From: Paenibacillus silvisoli
Lineage (GTDB): Bacteria; Bacillota; Bacilli; Paenibacillales; Paenibacillaceae
Assembly: GCF_030866765.1 (NCBI RefSeq)
Contig: NZ_CP133017.1
Location: forward strand, 5,546,501 to 5,610,500
Length of the DNA stretch: 64,000 nucleotides
Reading direction: 5' to 3'
The position numbers were made by a program, and so were the translations under genes. Under the pieces are notes generated by a model. The model was given only the letters and a program-made list of their open reading frames with translations, was not told where the DNA came from and did no database searches. Of the stretch, positions 9,766 through 17,465 are shown one piece after another; within the stretch, counting starts at the first letter, position 1; the number at the start of each line of letters is the position of its first letter.

Positions 9766-9807
9766 ATAAAAAATCCTGACTTCAAGCCGAAACTTGAAGA
9801 TCAGGAT
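9766..9807 (-). terminator. Terminator of the EamA transporter gene
   Basis: ATCCTGA-C-TTCAAG pairs with CTTGAA-GA-TCAGGAT across a 6-base loop, followed on the minus strand by a run of seven T. It lies 12 bases after the stop at 9819. Confidence 0.85.
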
Positions 9808-9818
9808 TATGGAGCCTT

Positions 9819-10727
9819 TCACGTCGCCAAGGACGATTCCTTGTTCGCCTTCGAGGCACGCTTCGGCAGCTTCATATTCAGAATGAGGAAGCCCGCAACG
9901 AATACGAACGTTCCGCAAATGATATAGCCGGTAATCGGCTCGTGGAAGAAAAGGTGCGACCACAGAATCGAGAAGAACACGGAGCAATTCCCGACGATCG
10001 CCACAATCGCGAACGGTACCCGCTTCATCGCCTCGGCAAGCGACAGGAAGCTAAGTCCCGTAATGACGCCGAGTATGATCAGCGCCGCCCATGCGCCGAA
10101 CGTAATCTGGCCCGCGAAGCCTTCGGATTGAACCGGAATCGGCGCAGCCGTAATAAGGGAAGCCCACAGAAATACCGAGAAATTCATATTGCCGCTATCC
10201 ATCTTCTTGACCAGCACGCGCTGGCTCCACACATGCACCGCAGCCCCGATTCCCGCGAGCGTGTACAGCAGGGTCGTCAGCCCGTTGCCGTCCAGCAGCT
10301 CATCCAAGGGCAAACCGTTCCAGCCGATGATCAGCACGCCCAGCACGCAGAACGCCGACGCGATCCAGCCGCGCCCCGAAATTTTCTCCTTCAGCAGCAG
10401 CCTTGCGGCAAACAGGAGCACCACGGTTTGAACCGGCTGGACGAGAATGTTGCCGTACGAGAAGCCGATGGACAGCGCGATATTTTCAAATATATAGTTG
10501 GCCGCCTTGCCGAGCGCTCCAAGCCAAATCCAGACAAAAGCCGTCCACAGCCGGATCTTGCGATCCTTGATGAGGAGGTACACGCCAAGGAAGACGACGC
10601 CGAAAAAAAATCGGGCGAACGAGATGATCGAGCTGTCGACCATCGTCGCCGCCGTTTTGACTAGCACTCCAACAAAACTCCATGCCAGCGTTGCCAGCAG
10701 GAGCAATACATAACCCAATTGATGCAC
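9819..10727 (-). CDS. EamA/DMT-family transporter
   Basis: A 302-residue protein with about ten hydrophobic helices in two EamA repeats. It belongs to the drug/metabolite transporter superfamily, which exports small metabolites; the substrate cannot be read from sequence. The second repeat carries the typical GLSFLSLAEAMKRVP and FFHEPITGYIICG segments. The open frame starts with GTG at 10727, but AAGGTG sits 6 bases before an in-frame TTG at 10718, so that codon may be the true start. It is a single-gene unit behind the CDF gene. Confidence 0.85.
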   Translation of the reverse strand: MHQLGYVLLLLATLAWSFVGVLVKTAATMVDSSIISFARFFFGVVFLGVYLLIKDRKIRLWTAFVWIWLGALGKAANYIFENIALSIGFSYGNILVQPVQTVVLLFAARLLLKEKISGRGWIASAFCVLGVLIIGWNGLPLDELLDGNGLTTLLYTLAGIGAAVHVWSQRVLVKKMDSGNMNFSVFLWASLITAAPIPVQSEGFAGQITFGAWAALIILGVITGLSFLSLAEAMKRVPFAIVAIVGNCSVFFSILWSHLFFHEPITGYIICGTFVFVAGFLILNMKLPKRASKANKESSLAT

Positions 10728-10746
10728 CTTCTTTATTCATTCGTTT

Positions 10747-11832
10747 CTATACTTTCAACGCTTCGTGGCGTATCCATGACGTCTCCACTTGAATCGTCGA
10801 GTGCTGAATCCGGTAATTCCGGTTGATCAACTCGATCGCTTCCTGCAAAATCTTCTGGCCGTCCGCGCTGTCATCCACACGCAAATGACAGCTGAGCGCG
10901 TCCAGCCCCGACGTAATGGTCCAAATATGCAAGTCATGCACATCGATCACGCCCGTGATCGCCTCCAGTGATTTCTTCACTTCTTCCTGATTGACCGCAA
11001 TCGGCGTTCCTTCCATTAGCACATGCACCGCATGGGCAATGACCGACCAAGCTCCGCGGAGAATAAGGAGCGCTACCGCCACGCTGATGATCGGATCCGC
11101 GATATACCAGCCGAACAGCAGCATGATCAAGCCGGCGAGAATCGCCCCGACCGAACCGAGCGCATCGCCGAGAATGTGCAGGTAGGCACTTCGTAAATTG
11201 ATGTTATTTTTGACGTCGCCCTTCTTCATGAGGGAATACGCGCTCAGTAGGTTGGCGGCCAGCCCGACGAGTGCAATGAGCATCATCGAACCGCTTGCCA
11301 CTTGAGGCGGATCGAGAAACCGTTCGTACGCTTCCCACATAATAAAGCCTGCGATAATAAACAAGGTGATCCCGTTGAAAAGAGCTGCCAGCATTTCGCC
11401 GCGATAGAAGCCGAATGTCTTTTTCGGAGAGGCCGGCTTCGCCGCGAACCATACCGCGACCAGACTTAGAAGAAGCGAGCTCGTATCGCTGAGCATATGT
11501 CCGCTGTCCGATAGCAGCGCCAGGCTGCCCGTGAACAAGCCGCCGAAAAACTCAAGGAACATGATGCCGAACGTGATCAGCAGCGCGATCGTTAAGCCTT
11601 TCTTATTGCCGTTGGGATCGAAATGATGATGGTGATGATGCCCGTGGCCGTGATGGTGGTGGTGGTGGTCATGGCCGTGGCTGTGACTACTATGGCTATG
11701 AGAATGTTCATGTTCGTGCGAATGATCGTGATCTTGGTGCTCGTGATCGTGGTCGTGATCGTGGTGCTCGTTATCGTGATCATGCCCGCATGCATGATGG
11801 TCATGGTTATGATCGTAGCGCGTCTTGCTCAT
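10747..11832 (-). CDS. czcD: CDF-family zinc/cadmium efflux protein with His-rich N-terminus
   Basis: A 361-residue cation diffusion facilitator. The first 70 or so residues contain about 35 histidines mixed with Asp/Glu, a likely metal-buffering tail. Six membrane helices follow. The metal-site signature SDSGHMLSDTSSLLLSL lies in helix 2 and HILGDALGSVGAI in helix 5. The cytoplasmic C-terminal domain has VHDLHIWTITSGLDALSCHL. It would exchange protons for Zn2+ (possibly Cd2+ or Co2+). AGGAGGTG lies just before the ATG. It follows a CzrA-type repressor by 11 bases, so the two form a metal-responsive operon. Confidence 0.92.
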   Translation of the reverse strand: MSKTRYDHNHDHHACGHDHDNEHHDHDHDHEHQDHDHSHEHEHSHSHSSHSHGHDHHHHHHGHGHHHHHHFDPNGNKKGLTIALLITFGIMFLEFFGGLFTGSLALLSDSGHMLSDTSSLLLSLVAVWFAAKPASPKKTFGFYRGEMLAALFNGITLFIIAGFIMWEAYERFLDPPQVASGSMMLIALVGLAANLLSAYSLMKKGDVKNNINLRSAYLHILGDALGSVGAILAGLIMLLFGWYIADPIISVAVALLILRGAWSVIAHAVHVLMEGTPIAVNQEEVKKSLEAITGVIDVHDLHIWTITSGLDALSCHLRVDDSADGQKILQEAIELINRNYRIQHSTIQVETSWIRHEALKV

Positions 11833-11843
11833 TTTGTCACCTC

Positions 11844-12152
11844 CTAAGTATGCTCGGAATGGGTGATGGCCTGCTTAAGCAGCGAAATGACGTGGTTATC
11901 GTTGCAGCTGTAAATAATTGCCGTGCCGCTGCGGCGGTGCTTGACGAGCCGCATCGTCCGCAAATAGCTGAGCTGGTGCGAGACCGCCGATTGCGACAGA
12001 TCGAGCACCTCCGCGATATGATTGACCGAGCATTCCTCCTGCGTCAGCATATAGAGAATGCGAATCCGCGTCGGGTCGGCGAGCGCCTTGAACATAAGCG
12101 ATATATCTTCGACCGTTTTTTCGCTTAAAACATCATGATCCTGCGTTTGCAT
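11844..12152 (-). CDS. czrA: CzrA/SmtB-type zinc-sensing ArsR repressor
   Basis: A 102-residue winged-helix repressor (FKALADPTRIRILYML ... SVNHIAEVLDLSQSAVSHQLSYLR). The C-terminal helix reads DNHVISLLKQAITHSEH, giving the exact D-x-H-x10-H-x2-H spacing of the alpha-5 zinc site of Staphylococcus CzrA (D84, H86, H97, H100). The N-terminal alpha-3N Cys site of CadC is absent, so zinc or cobalt rather than cadmium or lead is the expected signal. AAAGGGGG precedes the ATG. It is the first gene of the operon with the CDF pump, behind a perfect palindrome. Confidence 0.93.
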   Translation of the reverse strand: MQTQDHDVLSEKTVEDISLMFKALADPTRIRILYMLTQEECSVNHIAEVLDLSQSAVSHQLSYLRTMRLVKHRRSGTAIIYSCNDNHVISLLKQAITHSEHT

Positions 12153-12195
12153 CCGTTCGTCCCCCTTTGCGTAGCTGATCGTGATTAGTTCACAT

Positions 12196-12229
12196 ATATG
12201 AGCATATGCTCATATACGAATTATGACAA
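12196..12229 (-). promoter_or_regulatory. CzrA operator and operon promoter
   Basis: ATATGAGCATATGCTCATAT (12196-12215) is a perfect 20-bp palindrome of the ArsR/SmtB operator type. On the minus strand it overlaps the spacer and -10 of a promoter TTGTCA (12224-12229), 17 bases, TATGCT (12201-12206). Binding would block RNA polymerase until zinc releases the repressor. Confidence 0.85.
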
Positions 12230-12341
12230 AAAAATAGGCCGGTTGTAAAGCTACTTTGCCCATTTTTGTCGGAAGTAACTAATGCGAGGCTAATGCATCA
12301 AAGTATGCGTCGTTGTAGACGGGCGTGCTCCGTTAATAAAT

Positions 12342-12370
12342 AAGAGGCTGCCCAATTGGCAGCCTCTTTT
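12342..12370. terminator. Bidirectional terminator after the histidine kinase
   Basis: AAGAGGCTGCC pairs perfectly with GGCAGCCTCTT around a 5-base loop, with T-rich sequence on both sides. It separates the kinase's 3' region from the czr promoter. Confidence 0.8.
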
Positions 12371-12408
12371 GTCTGAGCGAAGCAGCGTGTCGACGACACT
12401 GTCGATAA

Positions 12409-12580
12409 TTTTGTACGATTTTTCGTATAGAATCCTCGGAAATACGGGGAATTCGCCCATTTTGTATGAAATCTCACACAAACTCGGCGACTTCGGTATG
12501 TGGAGAGCTTGTTTTGTATGAAATTTCATATTGAAATGGCAAAACCGCTAGGACAGCCGCCTGTTTTGTATGAAATTTCG
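12409..12580 (+). repeat. Four-copy, ~52-bp-period direct repeat array
   Basis: A motif close to TTTTGTATGAAATTTC starts at 12409, 12460, 12512 and 12564, a spacing of 51, 52 and 52 bases. The first copy is degenerate (TTTTGTACGATTTTTC). Sequence between the motifs is variable. The array fills most of the stretch between the kinase stop (12619) and its terminator, and encodes no convincing protein. Confidence 0.75.
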
Positions 12581-12618
12581 TACGAAAGCTTTGGAGTTCG
12601 GCCTCGACTCCTCGTTCG

Positions 12619-14013
12619 TTAGCCGTCGGCCCGCATCGGAAGGACAACCGTGAACGCGCTGCCGCGCCCCGGCTCGCTTTCCACGTGGATGGAGCCGCTG
12701 CACGCATCCACGATTCGTTTCGCGATGGCAAGCCCCAATCCGTGACCGCCCTGTTGGCGCGTGCGGGCCCGGTCTTCGCGGTAAAACCGCTCGAATATCC
12801 GCCCCTGCTCCTCGAGCGGAATGCCGATCCCCCGGTCGGCGACAGTCAGCACGAGGCTGTGCTGATGCCGCTGTTTTCCAAGCGCAAGCCTGACCCGAAC
12901 CGGCATTGAAGGCTGCGAATATTTCACCGCGTTGTCCACCAGGATCACGAGCAGCTGAACAAGCCGCTGTTCGTCGCCGTACACGGGAAGCGTCTCCGGC
13001 GCTTCGAACTGCAGCGAGATCTGCTTCGCTTCCAGAACCGGCGCCATGCCGCTCAGCGTCCGCTCCGCGCTGGCCCGAAAATCGAACCGTTCCAGCCGCA
13101 GCGGCTCGGCGCCGGAATCCGAGCGGGCCAAGTACAGCAGGTCCCCGACCAGCCGCGTCATCCCTTTCACTTCATCTTTCATGTAGCCGAGCGTTTGCTT
13201 CTCGAACCGGTCCTCCCCTGCCTCCGGCGATCGCTTCCGCATGCCCATGGCTTCGATCGAAGCTAGCAGTACGCTGAGCGGCGTGCGCAGCTCATGCGAC
13301 GCATCCGCGACGAACTCTCGCTGGCGGGCCAGCGACTGGGCGATCGGCACCATGGCGCGCTTGGACATCAGGTGACTGACGTAAATGCAGGCGACGGCGA
13401 ACAGCAAGGTCAGACCGCCAAGGACCAAAGCCGCTTTGCTGAGCATCTCTTTCTGGGGCGAAATATCGATGCCGACGTAGAGCGTCCCCATATCGCGTCC
13501 GGCATCCATTACCTTGCGGCTCGCCATCAGATAGGGCGCTTGCGAATTGCCCTCGCGCTTATGGAAGAAACGGCTTTGCGTCTGAAACTCCACCACCCGC
13601 GTCTTCCCATCCGCGAACGACCGCTCATCAAGCTCGCGAAGCGCCTGCTCGCGCAGTCCGCTTTGACTTTCGTCGCCCATGACCACGTTTCCATGCGGGT
13701 CCACCAAATAATAAAACGCCTGATCCGCTCCCACCGCGAAATAACGCTCTTTCTCCTCCGTAAACCGCTCGCTCCGCGTATTGCCGTCATGCTCCTGCAG
13801 AAAACGAAGCTCATCGTCAAGCATCGTATGGATTTTGCTCACTTGCTCGTTCTCGACCGATTCGTGAATCAGCGAATAGGCAGCAGCCGCGAACAAGCCG
13901 AGAAAAAGCAGCAGCAGCACGCTGTACTGCACGGTCAGCCGCCGCTGCGTCCGGCCGATGACATCGTGGCGCAAGGCGCCCGCGCTCGCGCGCTTCTCCT
14001 CCCGCCTAAGCAT
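12619..14013 (-). CDS. OmpR-type sensor histidine kinase
   Basis: A 464-residue membrane kinase. Membrane helix 1 (VLLLLFLGLFAAAAYSL), an extracytoplasmic sensor of about 150 residues, helix 2 (LTLLFAVACIYVSHLM), the H box ASHELRTPLSVLL with the phosphorylated His, the N box VDNAVKYS, and G boxes DRGIGIPLEEQGRIFERFYR and GHGLGLAIAKRI. I start at 14013 (MLRREEKR), which overlaps the end of the response regulator gene by 8 bases; the frame is open further upstream but only inside that gene. Signal unknown. The divergent PspA pair suggests envelope stress. Confidence 0.9.
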   Translation of the reverse strand: MLRREEKRASAGALRHDVIGRTQRRLTVQYSVLLLLFLGLFAAAAYSLIHESVENEQVSKIHTMLDDELRFLQEHDGNTRSERFTEEKERYFAVGADQAFYYLVDPHGNVVMGDESQSGLREQALRELDERSFADGKTRVVEFQTQSRFFHKREGNSQAPYLMASRKVMDAGRDMGTLYVGIDISPQKEMLSKAALVLGGLTLLFAVACIYVSHLMSKRAMVPIAQSLARQREFVADASHELRTPLSVLLASIEAMGMRKRSPEAGEDRFEKQTLGYMKDEVKGMTRLVGDLLYLARSDSGAEPLRLERFDFRASAERTLSGMAPVLEAKQISLQFEAPETLPVYGDEQRLVQLLVILVDNAVKYSQPSMPVRVRLALGKQRHQHSLVLTVADRGIGIPLEEQGRIFERFYREDRARTRQQGGHGLGLAIAKRIVDACSGSIHVESEPGRGSAFTVVLPMRADG

Positions 14014-14680
14014 GAATCCGGTACCCGACGCCGCGCACGCTCTGTATGAGGCCTTTATGTCCGGCAAGCTCCAGCTTTTTGCGGGCTAGCTTCACGGTTG
14101 CATCGATCACCTTCGGCGTCACATCCGAATCGTAGCCCCATATCCGGTCCAAAATCAGCTCGCGCGTAAGCACTCTGCCGCGATTCACGGCCAACAGATC
14201 CAAAACCTGAAATTCCCTCGGCGTCAGCGAAATTCGCTGTTCGCCCGAATGCACCTCATGGCTGGAGCGGTTCAGCTGGATCTCTCCCAGCTGCAGCGTT
14301 TCCTCAATAAGCTGCGCGAAATTGCGGCGGGTCAACGCCCGGATTCGAGCCAGCAGCTCATCGATCTCGAATGGCTTGACCAAGTAATCATCCGCGCCCG
14401 CATCGAGTCCGTCGACGCGGTCTTGCAGCGTATCGCGGGCGGTCAGCATCAGAATCGCGCCGGTATAGTTCGCTTTTCGCAGCTTTTTGCAAGTCGCGGC
14501 TCCGTCGCCCTCCGGCAGCATCCAATCGAGCAGCACCACATCATAAGTAGAGGCAAGCGCGTAGTTGCAGGCGTCACTGCCCGTCATGACCCAATCGACC
14601 CGGCCTCCCGTTTTCGCTTCCAACATATGAACAAGCAGCTCGCCAAGACGCACGTCGTCTTCCGCTAATAATAGATTCAT
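14006..14680 (-). CDS. OmpR-family response regulator
   Basis: A 224-residue two-domain regulator. The receiver domain starts MNLLLAEDD and has the phospho-acceptor Asp in VVLLDWMLPEGDG and the Lys in YLVKPFEIDELLARI. The winged-helix DNA-binding domain includes LTPREFQVLDLLAVNRGRVLTRE and ends SVRGVGYRIHA. The frame is open to 14767, but the receiver domain begins at the ATG at 14680, which has GCGAGG upstream. It is the partner of the kinase that follows with an 8-base overlap. Confidence 0.92.
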   Translation of the reverse strand: MNLLLAEDDVRLGELLVHMLEAKTGGRVDWVMTGSDACNYALASTYDVVLLDWMLPEGDGAATCKKLRKANYTGAILMLTARDTLQDRVDGLDAGADDYLVKPFEIDELLARIRALTRRNFAQLIEETLQLGEIQLNRSSHEVHSGEQRISLTPREFQVLDLLAVNRGRVLTRELILDRIWGYDSDVTPKVIDATVKLARKKLELAGHKGLIQSVRGVGYRIHA

Positions 14681-14734
14681 GAATCGCAACCTCGCTCTTC
14701 CTATCAAACTTGTCCTATTAAAATAGCAAGCCAA

Positions 14735-14751
14735 GATGAAGAAAAGATGAA
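14735..14751. promoter_or_regulatory. Candidate response-regulator binding site
   Basis: GATGAA occurs at 14735-14740 and 14746-14751; on the minus strand this reads TTCATC-N5-TTCATC. An 11-base tandem hexamer is the layout bound by OmpR/PhoP-type dimers. It sits between the divergent regulator and LiaI-like/pspA genes, so either or both could be targets. Confidence 0.45.
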
Positions 14752-14846
14752 GTAAAGCTGAGGGCAAAATGAAAGTTGCCTTTCACCGATTTTTCACCAA
14801 AGCCCGCTAATCTAAAGGGGTAACGAAGCCGAGGAGGTGAGAACGA

Positions 14847-15368
14847 ATGAAACGTACAGGCTGGAAAATGGTAAAATGGCCGTTGTTCGCAGCGCTTGCC
14901 GTTGTCGTGCTGATCATTTGCTCCGGGTGGACGCATGATGTCCATCAGGTGAGAGAAGTGCATGTCATCAGCCGCGGAGAAGGCCCATTCATGCAGAGCC
15001 GAGTCATCCATCTCGAACAGGGCATGCACGTGAGGCAAGTCCGGGAGTCCTTTGATTTGGCCGGCATGCTGGTGAAGATCGGCTTGCTGCTCATCGGGGC
15101 ACTGCTTTTCGCCAAAGGCAAATCCGTCTTGAAATGGGGCGGCGGTTTGCTCGCATTGCTTGCGCTGTGGTCGCTGCTTTCCTTATGGACGATTGTCCTG
15201 GCCGCAGCCGCAGTCGCTGTCTTCGTCTATTTCCGCAGAAGACTTCAGAAGAATCCGGAACGCGGCATGCATGCATCGGCGGATTGGCTCGCAGCTTCCG
15301 CACCGCAGCATGACGTCCACATTTTAGATCAATGGGAACGGCAACTAACTAAGGAGGCGAACAACTAA
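14847..15368 (+). CDS. LiaI-like membrane protein preceding PspA
   Basis: A 173-residue protein with an N-terminal hydrophobic helix (LFAALAVVVLIICSGW), a soluble stretch of about 50 residues, then three closely spaced hydrophobic segments (residues 75-130) and a basic-then-acidic C-terminal tail. It has a strong site, GAGGAGGTGAG, before the ATG. Its stop overlaps the next ATG (TAATG), so it is translationally coupled to pspA. By analogy with the Bacillus liaI-liaH pair it may anchor the PspA-like protein at the membrane, but I do not see clear sequence homology to LiaI. Confidence 0.6.
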   Translation: MKRTGWKMVKWPLFAALAVVVLIICSGWTHDVHQVREVHVISRGEGPFMQSRVIHLEQGMHVRQVRESFDLAGMLVKIGLLLIGALLFAKGKSVLKWGGGLLALLALWSLLSLWTIVLAAAAVAVFVYFRRRLQKNPERGMHASADWLAASAPQHDVHILDQWERQLTKEANN

Positions 15369-16036
15369 TGGGATTTTTCAAACGGGTAAAAACGATCGTG
15401 CAGTCTGACCTGCACAGCTTTCTGGATCGGGTCGAGGATCCGATTAATATGGTCAAGCAGTATATCCGCGAGCTGGAGGAGCAATTGGACCGCGCGGCGG
15501 AAGCTTTGTCGCAGCAGCTGCTCGTAGAACGCAAGCATGCCGCGCTCATCGAGCAGACGGAGGCGCTCTTGGCGAAACGCAGCCGGCAAGCCGAGCTGGC
15601 GGTTGACCGCGGCGAGGATGGGATCGCGCAAATCGCGATTCGGGAGAAGCTGATTCATCAGGAGCGGCTCGCGCTCTACCGCGGCCAATATGAGGCGCTG
15701 CAGCAGCAGACGGCGCAGCTGCAGGAGCAGATCGAGCAGCTGAAGCACACGTACGACGCGCTGCAGGCGAAGAAGCATTATTTGATCTCGCGGGTGCAGG
15801 CCGCGTCGGCGCTGCAGCAGATTAACGGTACGCTGCTCGGCTTCGACCCTCAGCAGGCGACGCGCGGTTTTGCCCGCATGGAGGAGAAAGTATGGCAGCT
15901 GGAGGCGGAGGCCAGCGCGCGCAAGCAGGCTCACGTCACCTTCGGGGCTGCGCCGGGTACCTTGCAGGACGAGCTTAAGGATCGCGTGCTGCTGGAGCTG
16001 GATTCGCTCAAGAAGCAGCGCGCCGCGGCGCAATAG
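15368..16036 (+). CDS. PspA/IM30-family phage-shock protein (LiaH-like)
   Basis: A 222-residue, almost wholly helical coiled-coil protein. The family start MGFFKRVKTIVQSDLHSFLDRVEDP is followed by VKQYIRELEEQL and long heptad-like Gln/Glu/Leu stretches to about residue 190. PspA/LiaH proteins oligomerise on damaged membranes and are induced by cell-envelope antibiotics. It is coupled to the upstream membrane protein by a 1-base overlap and faces a two-component system, an arrangement that resembles lia but with an OmpR-type rather than NarL-type regulator. Confidence 0.92.
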   Translation: MGFFKRVKTIVQSDLHSFLDRVEDPINMVKQYIRELEEQLDRAAEALSQQLLVERKHAALIEQTEALLAKRSRQAELAVDRGEDGIAQIAIREKLIHQERLALYRGQYEALQQQTAQLQEQIEQLKHTYDALQAKKHYLISRVQAASALQQINGTLLGFDPQQATRGFARMEEKVWQLEAEASARKQAHVTFGAAPGTLQDELKDRVLLELDSLKKQRAAAQ

Positions 16037-16045
16037 ACGTTAACC

Positions 16046-16079
16046 AAAGAAATCGCAGCCTCGCTGTGATTTCTTTTTG
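16046..16079 (+). terminator. Terminator of the pspA operon
   Basis: AAAGAAATCGCAGC pairs with GCTGTGATTTCTTT (one mismatch, 3-base loop) and runs into TTTTT. It lies 10 bases after the pspA stop. Confidence 0.88.
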
Positions 16080-16225
16080 CGTCCTCTCGTCCACAATTTC
16101 TTATCAAAACTAGACAAAATCTTACATTTTACACCTCTACTCCAATGCCCGATTTCATGATAATTTTATACATACGCTTTGTTAATTCCGATGCGGTTCC
16201 GCTAACTATGAAGGAGCGATTGTAT

Positions 16226-16390
16226 ATGAGAATGATTTATGAGAACTACCGAGGCTTTCAAGTTTATAAAGAAGCGAATCAATACGATGCCGTTGCCCCG
16301 TTCATGAAATTCACCCACTGGCAGCTAAGCCAGCTCCTCAACGCGATCGACCAGTACTTGGAGAGTCACGTTCTGGATTTCGCCACGTAA
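16226..16390 (+). CDS. Small hypothetical protein (54 residues)
   Basis: A short gene starting MRMIYENYRGFQVYKEANQ and ending SHVLDFAT. The frame is open upstream, but AAGGAG at about 10 bases before the ATG at 16226 supports the short form. It is soluble and mildly aromatic, with no signal peptide. It is a single-gene unit between the pspA terminator and the convergent dehydrogenase operon. I do not recognise the family. Confidence 0.55.
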   Translation: MRMIYENYRGFQVYKEANQYDAVAPFMKFTHWQLSQLLNAIDQYLESHVLDFAT

Positions 16391-16445
16391 AGAAAGAGCC
16401 CCGGCGACCCGCACGCGCGCCCGCCAAGGCTCCACTCCTTCTTAA

Positions 16446-17465
16446 TTATAGCTCGACCATCGCTTTCATCACGTTCGTTTCCGGCTTCAGCCAGCTCTCG
16501 AACGAATCGATCATGCCGTCAAAAGAAGCCCGATGCGTAATATAGCGGCTTACGTCAATCGCTCCCGCCGCGAGCGCTCCTCGGACCGTGTCGAAATCCG
16601 TCATGGTCGCGTTGCGGCTGGCCATCAGCGTCAGCTCGCGCTTATGAAACTCCGGATCGTGAAAGGCAATGTCCGCTTTCACCAGCCCGACGAATACGAG
16701 CGTGCCGCCATGCGACACGTATTGGAACGAGGCGTGCATCGACTTCGCATTGCCCGTTGCATCGAAGACGAACGCCGGCAGTTCGCCATGGTTCGCCTCC
16801 GCAATGCCGCTCTCCACCCGCTCTTGCATCGCGTGCACGACCGCGTCCGCCTTCGCCCAGCTTGCGCAAAAGGCGAGCCGCTCCTCGTTCACATCCATCG
16901 CGATCACCTTCGCGCCGATATGCTTCGCAATCGCCATCACGCCCGTTCCGATCGGACCTCCGCCAATGACAAGCGCCGTGTCGCCGGCCCGGAGTCCCGA
17001 TCTGCGTACCGCGTGCGCGCCGATGGCAAGCGGCTCCAGGACCGCCGTCTCATCGAGCGTCAGCCCGGCCGTTCCGATCAAATTGGCGACCGGCACCGCA
17101 AGCTTCTCGCGCATTCCCCCGTCGATATGAACGCCAAGCACCTTCATGTCCGTACAGCAATTGGTTTTGCCGGCGCGGCACGCGATGCATTCGCCGCAGT
17201 GCATATACGGCACGATGCTTACTTGGTCGCCTGTCCGCAGTCCTTGCGGATTGTCGCCAATTTCCTCGATGATGCCCGCAAGCTCATGGCCGAGTATGCG
17301 GGGATACGTAAAGAAAGGCTGATTGCCTTTAAACGCATGCAGGTCGGTGCCGCAGATGCCGATCCGTTTGATCCTTACAATCGCTTGGCCGGCTTGCAGC
17401 TCGGGCTCCGGCAGCTGTTCCGTCCATTCGAACCGCCCGATTTCCGCACATAGAATTCCCCGCAT
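16446..17465 (-). CDS. Zinc-dependent alcohol/polyol dehydrogenase (MDR family)
   Basis: A 339-residue medium-chain dehydrogenase. Catalytic zinc ligands are in GICGTDLHAF and ILGHELAG; the structural-zinc cysteines are in CGECIACRAGKTNC. The Rossmann fold is ALVIGGGPIGTGVMA, so the cofactor is NAD(P). Sorbitol, galactitol and L-galactonate dehydrogenases share this architecture, so the substrate is uncertain. Its ATG overlaps the stop of the aldo/keto reductase gene by one base. With tagaturonate reductase upstream, it probably oxidises a sugar acid or alditol in the same pathway. Confidence 0.87.
   Translation of the reverse strand: MRGILCAEIGRFEWTEQLPEPELQAGQAIVRIKRIGICGTDLHAFKGNQPFFTYPRILGHELAGIIEEIGDNPQGLRTGDQVSIVPYMHCGECIACRAGKTNCCTDMKVLGVHIDGGMREKLAVPVANLIGTAGLTLDETAVLEPLAIGAHAVRRSGLRAGDTALVIGGGPIGTGVMAIAKHIGAKVIAMDVNEERLAFCASWAKADAVVHAMQERVESGIAEANHGELPAFVFDATGNAKSMHASFQYVSHGGTLVFVGLVKADIAFHDPEFHKRELTLMASRNATMTDFDTVRGALAAGAIDVSRYITHRASFDGMIDSFESWLKPETNVMKAMVEL

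Noticed and set aside
12409..12580. CRISPR array
   Set aside because: The repeated motif is only about 16 bases and degenerate, there are just four copies, and no cas genes are near.
12290..12731. Two short minus-strand frames (79 and 85 residues) with repeated FHTKQ and EISYK segments
   Set aside because: They are translations of the 52-bp repeat array and the kinase end; the repeats in the peptide come from the DNA repeat.
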